Positions 35,757 to 44,788 of a stretch of DNA of 64,000 nt are shown here, piece by piece. Source of the stretch: Desulfobacterales bacterium. GTDB lineage: Bacteria; Desulfobacterota; Desulfobacteria; Desulfobacterales; JAAELO01. The stretch lies in contig JAAELO010000058.1 of the NCBI GenBank assembly GCA_024226555.1, forward strand, positions 1 to 64,000. The letters are read 5' to 3'. The notes below the pieces were generated by a model. The model was not told the DNA's origin. It did not search any database and worked only from the letters and a program-made list of their open reading frames with translations. The translations under genes and the position numbers were made by a program. Each line of letters begins with the position of its first letter. Positions within the stretch are counted from its first letter, which is position 1.

Positions 35757-35933
35757 TTACTTCTTACTTTTCTCCGGATACTTTTTATGTGAATCTCTAA
35801 CAGATTCTTCCACAGCATCGTAGACTTCTTTAAACGATTCTTTAAAGCTTGAAGGAGATACGCGACCTCCTTCTACAAACTTTACAACAATCTCTTTTGC
35901 AGCTCTTAATATCTGCTCATTGATTGATGCCAC
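35757..35933 (-). CDS. 58-residue small protein, function unknown
   Basis: This short gene starts at GTG with GGAGGA eight bases upstream, one of the best ribosome binding sites in the window. It encodes ASINEQILRAAKEIVVKF, then VEGGRVSPSSFKESFKEVY and a Lys-rich tail. It is predicted helical, soluble and amphipathic. It lies 28 bp after livF and its stop abuts the NifU-like ATG. I believe it is a conserved small protein but cannot name a family. Confidence 0.75.
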   Translation of the reverse strand: MASINEQILRAAKEIVVKFVEGGRVSPSSFKESFKEVYDAVEESVRDSHKKYPEKSKK

Positions 35934-35961
35934 TTATATAGTCCTCCAATAATTATTTTAA

Positions 35962-36669
35962 TTACATCCCTAAGTAAGCATTCTTAACATCTTCATTGCT
36001 AAGAAGATTTTCACCGGTATCTGTCATGGTTATTCTGCCATTTTCCATAACATAACCTCTATCTGCGGCCTTTAGTGCAAGGTTCGCATTTTGCTCTACA
36101 AGGAATACTGTAGTTCCGCTATCTTTGTTAATCTTTTTAATAATTTCAAAAATCTGCCTGATAATAATTGGAGCGAGTCCAAGAGATGGTTCATCAAGTA
36201 GAAGCAGTTTAGGTCTTGCCATCAACGCTCTTGAGATTGCGAGCATTTGTTGCTCTCCACCGCTTAATGTTCCACCGGGTTGATTTCTTCTCTCATTTAA
36301 TATTGGAAAAAGATCAAAAATGTAATTTAAATCTTTTGATATGTTTGCTTTATCTTTTCTGAGAAAAGCTCCCATATCCAGATTTTCGGTTACTGTGAGA
36401 TGTGGAAAGATATGTCTTCCTTCAGGAACCTGACATAGTCCCATCGATACGATTTTTTCTGAGGTCATATCATTGATAGGTTTACCCATGAACAGAACTT
36501 CGCCACTTTTTGGAGGAACAATTCCGGAAATTGACATTAGAGTTGTGGTTTTTCCGGCACCATTAGCACCAATCAGAGTGATTATCTCACCCTCTTTTAT
36601 TTCAAGGCTTACATCTTTTAAAGCCTGAATATTTCCATAGTATGTATTTATATTCTTCAGCTTAAGCAT
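35962..36669 (-). CDS. livF: Branched-chain amino acid ABC transporter ATPase LivF
   Basis: A 235-residue ATPase. Walker [12 protein letters not shown] is near residue 34, the signature is LSGGEQQMLAISRAL and Walker B is LLLLDEPSLGLAP. CQVPEGRHIFPHLTV is a LivF hallmark. It overlaps livG by 8 bp and pairs with it to energise the LivHM permease. Confidence 0.95.
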   Translation of the reverse strand: MLKLKNINTYYGNIQALKDVSLEIKEGEIITLIGANGAGKTTTLMSISGIVPPKSGEVLFMGKPINDMTSEKIVSMGLCQVPEGRHIFPHLTVTENLDMGAFLRKDKANISKDLNYIFDLFPILNERRNQPGGTLSGGEQQMLAISRALMARPKLLLLDEPSLGLAPIIIRQIFEIIKKINKDSGTTVFLVEQNANLALKAADRGYVMENGRITMTDTGENLLSNEDVKNAYLGM

Positions 36670-37552
36670 CTTCTATATCTTCTCCGAGGTATGCTTTAAT
36701 AACAACGGGATTATCTCTGATCTCTTCTGGTGTACCAGTTGCGATCCCTTTACCATAATCAACAACATAAATTCTCTCAGATAGTTCCATGACAAGTTTC
36801 ATATCATGTTCAATCAGAAGAATAGATATTTGATCTTCGTCCCGTATTTTATATATAAGGTCAACAAGATCTTTTGTTTCCTGGGGGTTCATTCCCGCTG
36901 CCGGTTCATCAAGAAGTAATAAGAATGGTTCTGTTGCCAGAGCTCTTGCTATCTCAAGACGTCTTTGATCACCATAGGGGAGATTTTTTGCAAGTTCATC
37001 TGAGAGATGATCCAGCCCTGTCTTTTTGAGTAATCTATAACATTCCTCTATGACTTCTTTCTCTTCTTTCCTGGTACCTGGTCCTCTAATTACGGCTCCG
37101 GGAATACCTGCATTTGTTCTGCAATGTCTTCCTATCATAACATTTTCAAGAACAGTCATATTTTTGAAAAGGCGAATATTCTGAAAAGTTCTTGCCATCC
37201 CTCTTTCAGTAATTTCATTTGGTTTAAGACTTCTGAATAAAAGCTGAGGAAAATATTTTTTAAGAGATTTTAAGACAGATTCTGGTAAAAATCTAAATAA
37301 CGGATTTACTACAACATTTGGTACTAAATCGTTTATTATTTCAGTATCTCTTTTTGGATGAGTTATGGCGACTTCACCGTTAGTGGGTTTGTATATACCA
37401 GTGATACAATTGAAAAAAGTAGTTTTTCCTGCTCCATTTGGACCAATCAATGCTACTATTTCACCCCTGAAAATCTTTATATCAAGGCTATCTATGGCTC
37501 TTAACCCACCAAAATCCTTAGTTAGGTTTTTTACATCAAGAATTGGTTTCAT
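36662..37552 (-). CDS. livG: Branched-chain amino acid ABC transporter ATPase LivG
   Basis: A 296-residue ATPase with Walker [19 protein letters not shown]. The characteristic GMARTFQNIRLFKNMTVLENVMIGRHC follows, the signature reads LPYGDQRRLEIARALA, and Walker B is LLLLDEPAAGMNP. An insert around residues 65-110 (VPNVVVNPLFRFLPESVLKS) makes it longer than E. coli LivG. Overlaps livM by 4 bp and livF by 8 bp. Confidence 0.95.
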   Translation of the reverse strand: MKPILDVKNLTKDFGGLRAIDSLDIKIFRGEIVALIGPNGAGKTTFFNCITGIYKPTNGEVAITHPKRDTEIINDLVPNVVVNPLFRFLPESVLKSLKKYFPQLLFRSLKPNEITERGMARTFQNIRLFKNMTVLENVMIGRHCRTNAGIPGAVIRGPGTRKEEKEVIEECYRLLKKTGLDHLSDELAKNLPYGDQRRLEIARALATEPFLLLLDEPAAGMNPQETKDLVDLIYKIRDEDQISILLIEHDMKLVMELSERIYVVDYGKGIATGTPEEIRDNPVVIKAYLGEDIEDA

Positions 37553-38844
37553 ATCTTTTGTTTTCTTATTATTTTATATGTACTTCTAACATTGCTAATG
37601 ATTCCCTGGGGTCTGAAAATCATCATTATTACCATGGTTGCTCCAAAGACTAACATTCTGTAGTCATCAAAAGCTCTAAGATATTCAGGTAACAGCGATA
37701 GAATAAGTGCTCCAATTATAACTCCAATTACTGAGCCCATTCCTCCAAGTACAACTATTGATAAAATTATGGCAGATTCCATAAATGTAAAACTTGCAGG
37801 ATTTATGAAGCTTGTTTTTACTGCTATCATAACGCCGCACATTCCTGCCCATGATGCACCCATCGCAAATGCTGTAAGTTTTGTTTTTGTTGTGTCTATT
37901 CCCATTGCCTGACATGCAATTTCATCTTCCCGAAGAGCCATCCAGGCTCTACCGATCCTTGAGATTTGCAGTCTGTTAACAACAAAGATTGTAAAAAGCA
38001 CAAGAAATATCATTAGAAAATATATAAAAGGTATTGATTCAATACTGTTTAAGCTAACTCCAAAGTTTGGTTTAGCAATTTTTGCAATACCACTTGGGCC
38101 ATTTGATAGCTCGTTCCAGTTTTCAAGAACCAGTCTGATAATCTCACCAAACCCAAGGGTAACAATTGCAAGATAGTCTCCACGTAATCTAAGAACAGGA
38201 AAACCTAAAATCAATCCACATATTCCTGCTATAAGCATAGCTAACGGCAATACAATCCAAAAACTCCAGGGTTGTGCTATAATTTCAAAAAAAGTTGTAC
38301 CGAACAGATCATTCAAATACAGACTTAATTGAAGAAGACCATGTCCAATTATACCTGACTGAGTATTCAAAATTGCATATGTATAAGCACCGACTGCATA
38401 AAAGGCTACGTATCCGAGATCTAATAAACCTGCTAAACCAACAACAATATTCAGACCTAAACCCAAAACAACAAAAATAAGAGCTGAAATCATTATATTT
38501 GTCTGGTATGGTCCAAGAACAAAAGGATAGGCTATTGCGAATGTGATAATAGCCCCTAACAGACCATATTTTATTTCCTTTTTTGAATTCAGAAGTTCTA
38601 TCAGTGCTGATGATTTTTGTTTATCTTTTGATAATTTTTTCTGACCAAGTTTTTTTCTTCTAAAAAAATCCCTCCAGAAAAAGGAAAGTACAAAACTAGC
38701 TATTCCAACTATGGCTATATTTTCCCATCTCCAATCAATAGTATTTTCGTTGGAATTAACCCGAATTACCATTATTGGAAATGTTAGAAAAATAAACCAT
38801 AGCGAAACCAAAAATGATTTTTTGATTTCTTCAAATGTTAACAT
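37549..38844 (-). CDS. livM: Branched-chain amino acid ABC transporter permease LivM
   Basis: A 431-residue polytopic permease. The core starts near residue 115 with a NIVVGLAGLLDLGYVAFYAV block. LRLRGDYLAIVTLGFGEIIR and a LREDEIACQAMGID coupling-helix motif follow. The N-terminal ~110 residues add extra hydrophobic segments as in E. coli LivM. It forms the channel with LivH. Confidence 0.94.
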   Translation of the reverse strand: MLTFEEIKKSFLVSLWFIFLTFPIMVIRVNSNENTIDWRWENIAIVGIASFVLSFFWRDFFRRKKLGQKKLSKDKQKSSALIELLNSKKEIKYGLLGAIITFAIAYPFVLGPYQTNIMISALIFVVLGLGLNIVVGLAGLLDLGYVAFYAVGAYTYAILNTQSGIIGHGLLQLSLYLNDLFGTTFFEIIAQPWSFWIVLPLAMLIAGICGLILGFPVLRLRGDYLAIVTLGFGEIIRLVLENWNELSNGPSGIAKIAKPNFGVSLNSIESIPFIYFLMIFLVLFTIFVVNRLQISRIGRAWMALREDEIACQAMGIDTTKTKLTAFAMGASWAGMCGVMIAVKTSFINPASFTFMESAIILSIVVLGGMGSVIGVIIGALILSLLPEYLRAFDDYRMLVFGATMVIMMIFRPQGIISNVRSTYKIIRKQKI

Positions 38845-38909
38845 TATTGCGTCTCCAAATTATTTTTAGCTTACTTTATTATCGTAAACATTTATTTCAA
38901 TTTTAATAA

Positions 38910-39827
38910 TTATACTTTTTGTGATGTGCTTCTACCTAAAATACCTTCAGGTCTGAATATTAGAATTAATACTAATAGGGAAAATGCAAAAACATCTTCA
39001 TAATCACTTGAAATATATCCTGTTCCAAAGCTTTCAGTCCAGCCAAGAACCAGACCTCCAAGAACAGCACCGGGAATACTGCCAATTCCACCAAGAACAG
39101 CTGCTGTGAATGCTTTTAATCCAGCAATAAAACCTATATAGTAATTAATCTGTCCGATATATGATGCTATCAATACACCACCGATAGCAGCAAGAGCAGA
39201 TCCGATTATAAAAGTAAAAGAAATAATTTTATTAACACTAACACCAACCAATCGTGCCATCATTCTATCCTGAGCCGTGGCTCTCATAGCTTTTCCCAAT
39301 CTTGTATACTTTACAATCAGTGTCAAAGCTATCATCACAATTGCTGAAATAATTATAATAATTAGTTCTTCTGTTCCAATAATCTCTTTATAAGGTTTCA
39401 ACCATTCAAATTCAGGTATTAGTGAATTGAATTTCATGAAGTTTTCTGTTTGAGCAAGTAATACATAATTTTGAAGAAAAATAGACATACCAATAGCACT
39501 AATAAGAGGAGAGAGCCTTGGTGCTTGTCTCAGAGGTTTGTATGCTATTTTTTCAATTGTATATCCATAAGCTGATGAGTAGATTATAGCTGTTCCTGTT
39601 GCAAGAATTAATATTGCAATCATAGGAAAACCAAACATTGTTAAAACGCTTGATACTATCAGAGCAGTAAATGCTCCTATCATATAAATTTCACCATGTG
39701 CAAAATTTATGATCTCAATAATTCCGTAAACCATTGTATAGCCGAGGGCTATTAATGCATAAATACTTCCCTTAGTTAAACCACTTAAAAAAAGCTCTAA
39801 GAAATATTTAATATTTTCATGTTCCAT
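38910..39827 (-). CDS. livH: Branched-chain amino acid ABC transporter permease LivH
   Basis: A 305-residue permease of about eight helices. IYALIALGYTMVYGIIEIIN and FAHGEIYMIG near residue 30 are diagnostic. AMRATAQDRMMARLVGV is the cytoplasmic coupling motif. I prefer the ATG at 39827 because the resulting N terminus (MEHENIKYFLELFLSG) matches E. coli LivH length. A GTG six codons upstream (39845) is possible. Separated from livK by a terminator-like hairpin. Confidence 0.93.
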   Translation of the reverse strand: MEHENIKYFLELFLSGLTKGSIYALIALGYTMVYGIIEIINFAHGEIYMIGAFTALIVSSVLTMFGFPMIAILILATGTAIIYSSAYGYTIEKIAYKPLRQAPRLSPLISAIGMSIFLQNYVLLAQTENFMKFNSLIPEFEWLKPYKEIIGTEELIIIIISAIVMIALTLIVKYTRLGKAMRATAQDRMMARLVGVSVNKIISFTFIIGSALAAIGGVLIASYIGQINYYIGFIAGLKAFTAAVLGGIGSIPGAVLGGLVLGWTESFGTGYISSDYEDVFAFSLLVLILIFRPEGILGRSTSQKV

Positions 39828-39882
39828 CTTAGGTTTATACTCCACAATTTTAGTTTCATTTAATGAAACTACTTATCTAAAA

Positions 39883-39916
39883 AAAAGGTATGGTAAAAAA
39901 AAATACCACACCTTTT
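39883..39916 (-). terminator. Intra-operon terminator/attenuator between livK and livH
   Basis: On the minus strand, AAAAGGTGTGGTA and TACCATACCTTTT pair with one mismatch, followed by a run of T. Its place just after livK suggests partial termination, giving more binding protein than permease. Confidence 0.75.
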
Positions 39917-39932
39917 AATTATTAAAATAAAA

Positions 39933-41060
39933 CTATTTAAGTTCTACATACTTTCCGTTTTTAACCTGGTATATAGAAAAACCTACACCAATAGCGTCAC
40001 CTTTTTTATCAAAACGAATTGAACCTAAAGGAGTATCAACATTTTTTTCTCTTAGTGCTTTAACAACAGCGTCATAATCTGTAGTTCCAGCTTGTTCTAT
40101 AGCATTTAGCATAGCAAGCGTTGCAGCATAAGCATTTAGAAAAAATGCACCTGGATCTTTTTTGTATTTTGCTTTATGAGCTTTTTGAGCTTTTATAGTT
40201 AGAGGATTACTTGAAGTGTCTTTTGGACCTGTTGCATAAACCCCTTCTGCGTATTGAGCAGCTACTTTTATAAAGGTATCATCTTTAACACCATCATCAG
40301 ATATAAAAATAGTTGACATATTTTTCTTACGCATCTGGCTAACTAATTTAGAAGCTTCAGGGTGGTATCCACCAAAAATAATAGCTTCAGCACCAGATCT
40401 CTTAACTTTCTGAATTACAGCAGAGTAATCTACAGCACCTGGAGTTATACCTTCATAAAGAACAACTTCAGCTTTACCGGATTCTTCAAGAAATTTCTTT
40501 GCGAATTCAGCAAGACCTTTACCATAATCACCTTTATCGTGAATTACAGCGATCTTTTTAAGATTTAATGTATTTAGAGCAAAATCAACTTCCAATTTTG
40601 CCTGAGCATCATCTGATGCGATTGTTCTAAAAAAGTTTGGATAATCACCACTCTGAGTTAGAGCAGGATTTGTTGCAGAAGGAGACATGCAAAGAACCTT
40701 TGAATCATTATAGATTCCAAGAGCAGCTTTTGTAGCACCACTGCAAATATGCCCAAGAACAACGTGAGCACCGGATGAAACAAGTTTAGTTGCTGTGTTT
40801 GTAGCTATTTCAGGTTTACAAACATCATCTTCAGCCATAATTTCTACTTGACGACCAAGGATTCCACCCTTCGCGTTGATTTCATCAACAACAAGCTGAG
40901 CAGCATTAATTGATGGAATACCATAAGAAGCAAGGTCTCCACTGTGTGCTCCGGCTATTCCTAATTTAATTGGTCCTTTATCCTTATCAGTTGAACCGCA
41001 GGAAAAAAGGAATACACAAGATATTGCAACAACAAATAATGAAAAAAATACTTTTTTCAT
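39933..41060 (-). CDS. livK: Branched-chain amino acid ABC transporter substrate-binding protein, lipid-anchored
   Basis: A 375-residue type I periplasmic binding protein. The signal sequence ends in lipobox LFSCGS (about residues 18-23), so the protein should be lipid-anchored instead of free. IKLGIAGAHSGDLASYGIP, GHICSGATKAALGIYND and FFRTIASDDAQAKLEV are typical of LivJ/LivK and related amide or short-chain receptors. It is the first gene of the liv operon. The actual ligand may be a branched-chain amino acid or another small amide. Confidence 0.92.
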   Translation of the reverse strand: MKKVFFSLFVVAISCVFLFSCGSTDKDKGPIKLGIAGAHSGDLASYGIPSINAAQLVVDEINAKGGILGRQVEIMAEDDVCKPEIATNTATKLVSSGAHVVLGHICSGATKAALGIYNDSKVLCMSPSATNPALTQSGDYPNFFRTIASDDAQAKLEVDFALNTLNLKKIAVIHDKGDYGKGLAEFAKKFLEESGKAEVVLYEGITPGAVDYSAVIQKVKRSGAEAIIFGGYHPEASKLVSQMRKKNMSTIFISDDGVKDDTFIKVAAQYAEGVYATGPKDTSSNPLTIKAQKAHKAKYKKDPGAFFLNAYAATLAMLNAIEQAGTTDYDAVVKALREKNVDTPLGSIRFDKKGDAIGVGFSIYQVKNGKYVELK

Positions 41061-41398
41061 AAAAATTCCCCCATTTTTTTATTTATACTTATTATTAATC
41101 TTTAAACGCCCTTAAGATAGTAATAATACAGGTTATGAGTCAAGTTAAAAAAGTTGGCTTTAATATAATTAAAGAAATAATTGTTGCTGATTTTTTTTTA
41201 TATTTGTACTAAATACAGAGTTCTTAATTATAAAGGTTAGCTTGATACTTTTTAAAAATTGATCAATTATTTTATGTATTTTTCTTTTTTAACAAATTTT
41301 TTGATCAAATATTACAAACTGCTTAATTTTTTTTAATAAAATAAACGTGTGAATGCTTTAAACTTAATTTTTAAAATTAAATTTTTTAGGATAAAAAA
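41061..41398. other. Divergent intergenic region between livK and nadK
   Basis: 338 bp, very AT-rich. It contains two TTGATCAA palindromes (about 41260 and 41300), but I can assign no operator or riboswitch. Promoters for both divergent transcripts should lie here. Confidence 0.5.
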
Positions 41399-42271
41399 GT
41401 GAAAAAAATTGGATTAGTTGTAAAACCAAATAAATATGCTCTGAAAAAAGCTGATGAGTTAGAGAGATGGTTAAAAAACAAAGGTATTGAAGTATTTAGA
41501 AAAGAAAATAATGTTCCTGAAAATGGATTTAGAATCAATCTAAACTGGGATAACAGTAAGCACCTTGTTCCTGAAAATTTACTTTGTGTTTTCGTATTAG
41601 GTGGTGATGGTACTTTTCTTAGCGCATCAAGATGGATTGGTAACAGAAAAATTCCGGTTCATGGAATCAAATTTGGTGATGTGGGATTTTTAGCCGAAAC
41701 AGAAGATGATGCTGAACTTTACAAGTTAGCTGAGAAAGTAATTTCAGGTGATTTTGAAGTTGAGCATAGAATGCGCCTTATAACAAAAGTTATCAGGCAA
41801 AATAAAGTTATAGCAGAAGGTCTTGTTTTAAATGATGTTGTTATTAATAAAGGTGCTCTGGCAAGACTTGCAAATATTATAACTTATATAGATGATAACT
41901 ATTTAACAACATTTCGAAGCGACGGACTAATTATTTCAACGCCAACAGGTTCAACAGCATATTCACTCGCAGCAGGAGGTCCTGTTGTTCATCCAGCTGT
42001 TCCCGGAGTTGTTGTAACACCAATATGCCCTTTTACCCTAACCAACAGACCTATAATTTTACCCGATAATGTAGAAATTAAAATCAAACTTGATGACAAG
42101 GCAAATGATATTATCCTGACGTTTGATGGACAGGAAGGACTTGAGATAAAAACAGGAGATACAATTCATATTAAAAAAAGTCCATATCCACTTGAACTTA
42201 TAAAATTACCCCATAGAAACTATTTCAATGTACTTAAAGCAAAACTTGATTGGAGTGGTGGAAGATCCTGA
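41399..42271 (+). CDS. nadK: NAD kinase
   Basis: A 290-residue kinase making NADP from NAD. The GGDGTFLSASR block holds the catalytic Asp (near residue 66), VLNDVVINKGALARL follows, and FRSDGLIISTPTGSTAYSLAAGGPVVHP is the NAD-binding core. The GTG start is preceded by AGGA. NADPH supply fits with the polymer genes downstream, though the 349-bp gap suggests separate transcription. Confidence 0.96.
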   Translation: MKKIGLVVKPNKYALKKADELERWLKNKGIEVFRKENNVPENGFRINLNWDNSKHLVPENLLCVFVLGGDGTFLSASRWIGNRKIPVHGIKFGDVGFLAETEDDAELYKLAEKVISGDFEVEHRMRLITKVIRQNKVIAEGLVLNDVVINKGALARLANIITYIDDNYLTTFRSDGLIISTPTGSTAYSLAAGGPVVHPAVPGVVVTPICPFTLTNRPIILPDNVEIKIKLDDKANDIILTFDGQEGLEIKTGDTIHIKKSPYPLELIKLPHRNYFNVLKAKLDWSGGRS

Positions 42272-42620
42272 GAAAACAGGTTTTTAACTTCTTTATTGCA
42301 ATATTAGGGATTATATCCCTTAGGCTTAATATTTAAACAGCCCCCGTCCGCTTGTGGCGGGGAGCCTTTAATTAAAACTTTGTATTTTACATATTTTCCC
42401 ATCTTAGCAAAAAAAAATAATTTATTTCCCTAAATATTAATTTTTTTTATTTTTAGATTTCAAATATTCTACTTATCATGCTATAGTTATTAATCTAAGT
42501 AGTTAATCTTATAATATATTTTCTAAAATAAAAATTAATCAATGCTTAGTCATGATTTCTTTGTAGTTTAATAGCTGATAAACATTTCAAGGTTTTTAAC
42601 TAATAAACAGGAGTAAAAGA
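42272..42620. other. Intergenic region with two hairpins upstream of the DUF3141 gene
   Basis: A 349-bp gap. AGGGATTATATCCCT (42306-42320) is a small perfect palindrome. A GC-rich island CCCCCGTCCGC-TTGT-GGCGGGG (42341-42362) stands out from the AT-rich surroundings and may end the nadK transcript. No ORF seen. Confidence 0.55.
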
Positions 42621-44780
42621 ATGATTCCCAATTTCGCAAGCGATTTGAACAATTATACAGGTCTTTTTACCGATTTTTTTGAATATAATTATGATTTTGT
42701 TCAAAGAAATACACTTTTTTTAGATACTTTAAGAAAACAAGGTAACGTTTTTCATGAACATAATAAAAATGGGATGCCGCCTGTTTTTGATGAAGGTTTT
42801 GATACCGAAATTATTATAGATGGACGTGATTTCGATAAACCTGTTAACTACGCTCTTTTGAAAATAACTTCAGATAATGGTGTTGAAATTGATGAAACAG
42901 CAAGACCAATAATCATTATAGATCCAAGAGCAGGACATGGACCTGGTATCGGTGGTTTTAAAAAAGATTCTAATATTGGTGTTGCTCTTAGAAACAAAAA
43001 CCCTGTTTATTTTGTTATTTTTTATCCAATTCCTGAAAAAAATCAAACTCTGGATGATGTAAAAAAAGCTGAAGTAACATTTATTAAAGAAGTTGGGAAA
43101 CTTCATCCTAAGGCTGACAAACCTGCAGTAGTTGGAAATTGCCAGGCTGGTTGGGCAATAGCACTAATGGCTGCAGATGAACCGGATTTAGCAGGACCTA
43201 TAATGCTAAATGGCTCTCCCTTGTCATATTGGGCTGGAAAAGATGGTTCAAATCCAATGAGATATAAGGGGGGATTAATAGGTGGTATTTGGATGTCTTC
43301 TCTTTGGGCTGACCTTGGAAATGGTCATTTCGATGGAGCTAACCTTGTTAAAGGATTTGAAGATCTCAATCCAGCTAACACTATGTGGAAAAAACTTTAT
43401 CATGTGTATTCAAACATCGATACTGAAGAGGGTAGATTCCTTCAGTTTGAGAGATGGTGGAACGGATTTTATTTTATGAATAAGGAAGAGATTAAATCAA
43501 TAACAGAAAATCTTTTTGTTGGTAATAAATTAGAATCTGGAGAATTCGAGTTTGAAGAGGGTCGAAAAATTGACCTCAAGAAACTTAAAGAGCCTGTAAT
43601 ATTATTTTGTTCTGAAGGTGATAATATAACACCGCCAACTCAAGCTTTAAACTGGGTTATGAAAGTTTGGGGTACAGTAGAAGAGATTAAAAGACACAGA
43701 CAGGTTATTATATATCTGGTACATGAAAATATAGGTCATCTTGGTATTTTTGTATCAGGAAAGGTTGCAAACAAAGAGCATAAACAGATTATTGGAAATG
43801 TCGATCTGGTTGAGCTTTTATCACCTGGTCTTTATGAAATGGTAATCGATGAAGAACCTAAAACAGATAAAAAAGGAAAAAAGAAAGACTTCTGTTCAGA
43901 ATTTAATGTTAAATTTGTAGAGAGAAATTTCAGTGATATTATGAATTTTGATGATGGCCTTGAAGATGAAAAGGATTTTGAAGTTGTAAATAAAGTATCT
44001 TCCTTTAATGATCAAATATATGAAATGATGATCAGTCCATTAGTTAAATCTTTATCAAATGAGACTTCAGCTGAGTTTCTAAGAACAATACATCCTCTTC
44101 GTAAAGATCGTTATACTTTTTCTGATCTTAATCCTTTTATGAGTTACTTCAAAACCATGGCACCGTACGTTAAAAAGAACCGTAAGCTGGTCTCAAAAGA
44201 AAATGTTTTTCACAAAGTTGAAAAAGTTGTGTCAGATTTAATAGTTACTTCATTTGATTATTACAGAGATGCAAATGACACTACTAATGAGTTTATATTT
44301 AAAAATATCTATGGAAATCCGGTACTAAATGATTTTTTTGGTACCAGTGAGACAAACGGCGTTGAAGAAAAAAAGTTAAAAGATAAAATGAGTTCAATTA
44401 AAAGAAAGGACACAATAAACTGGAAGAATAAAATAGAAGAAGGGAGTTTAATTGAAGGATGCTCACGCATAATGGTCGCAATGGCCAAAGTAGATGATAA
44501 TATTGACCATAAAGAGTTAAAAGCTATGGAAAAGATTATGTCTAATCACATTAAATTAACTAAAGATAAGAAGATAAAACTTACAGAAATACTAAAAGAT
44601 CAGTCAAGGATTCTTCAGGTTAATGAAAAAAATGCTATTGATGCTCTTCCTTTACTTCTGAAATCAAAAAAGGATAGAGAGATTGGAATAAAAATAGCTC
44701 ATAAAATAGCAAAAGCTGATGATATCGTTGTAAAAGAAGAAAAAGCTCTTATTAAAAAAATTGAGACACTCCTAAATTAG
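42621..44780 (+). CDS. DUF3141 alpha/beta-hydrolase with TerB-like C-terminal domain
   Basis: A 719-residue protein. Residues ~90-400 form an alpha/beta hydrolase of the DUF3141 type. PIIIIDPRAGHGPGIGGFK precedes a Cys nucleophile elbow VGNCQAGWA. Candidate acid VILFCSEGDNITPP and His HENIGHLGIF complete a triad. DUF3141 proteins often lie next to PHA synthases. From about residue 590 a helical segment (SLIEGCSRIMVAMAKVDDNI, then KIAHKIAKADDIVVKEEKAL) resembles a TerB-like fold. RBS AGGAG. The next gene follows after 8 bp, so the two probably act together. Function is not established. Confidence 0.8.
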   Translation: MIPNFASDLNNYTGLFTDFFEYNYDFVQRNTLFLDTLRKQGNVFHEHNKNGMPPVFDEGFDTEIIIDGRDFDKPVNYALLKITSDNGVEIDETARPIIIIDPRAGHGPGIGGFKKDSNIGVALRNKNPVYFVIFYPIPEKNQTLDDVKKAEVTFIKEVGKLHPKADKPAVVGNCQAGWAIALMAADEPDLAGPIMLNGSPLSYWAGKDGSNPMRYKGGLIGGIWMSSLWADLGNGHFDGANLVKGFEDLNPANTMWKKLYHVYSNIDTEEGRFLQFERWWNGFYFMNKEEIKSITENLFVGNKLESGEFEFEEGRKIDLKKLKEPVILFCSEGDNITPPTQALNWVMKVWGTVEEIKRHRQVIIYLVHENIGHLGIFVSGKVANKEHKQIIGNVDLVELLSPGLYEMVIDEEPKTDKKGKKKDFCSEFNVKFVERNFSDIMNFDDGLEDEKDFEVVNKVSSFNDQIYEMMISPLVKSLSNETSAEFLRTIHPLRKDRYTFSDLNPFMSYFKTMAPYVKKNRKLVSKENVFHKVEKVVSDLIVTSFDYYRDANDTTNEFIFKNIYGNPVLNDFFGTSETNGVEEKKLKDKMSSIKRKDTINWKNKIEEGSLIEGCSRIMVAMAKVDDNIDHKELKAMEKIMSNHIKLTKDKKIKLTEILKDQSRILQVNEKNAIDALPLLLKSKKDREIGIKIAHKIAKADDIVVKEEKALIKKIETLLN

Positions 44781-44788
44781 GTGACAAT

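Noticed and set aside
41061-41398. Riboswitch or structured leader upstream of nadK or livK
   Set aside because: Only short TTGATCAA palindromes are visible; no extended conserved structure that I can recognise.
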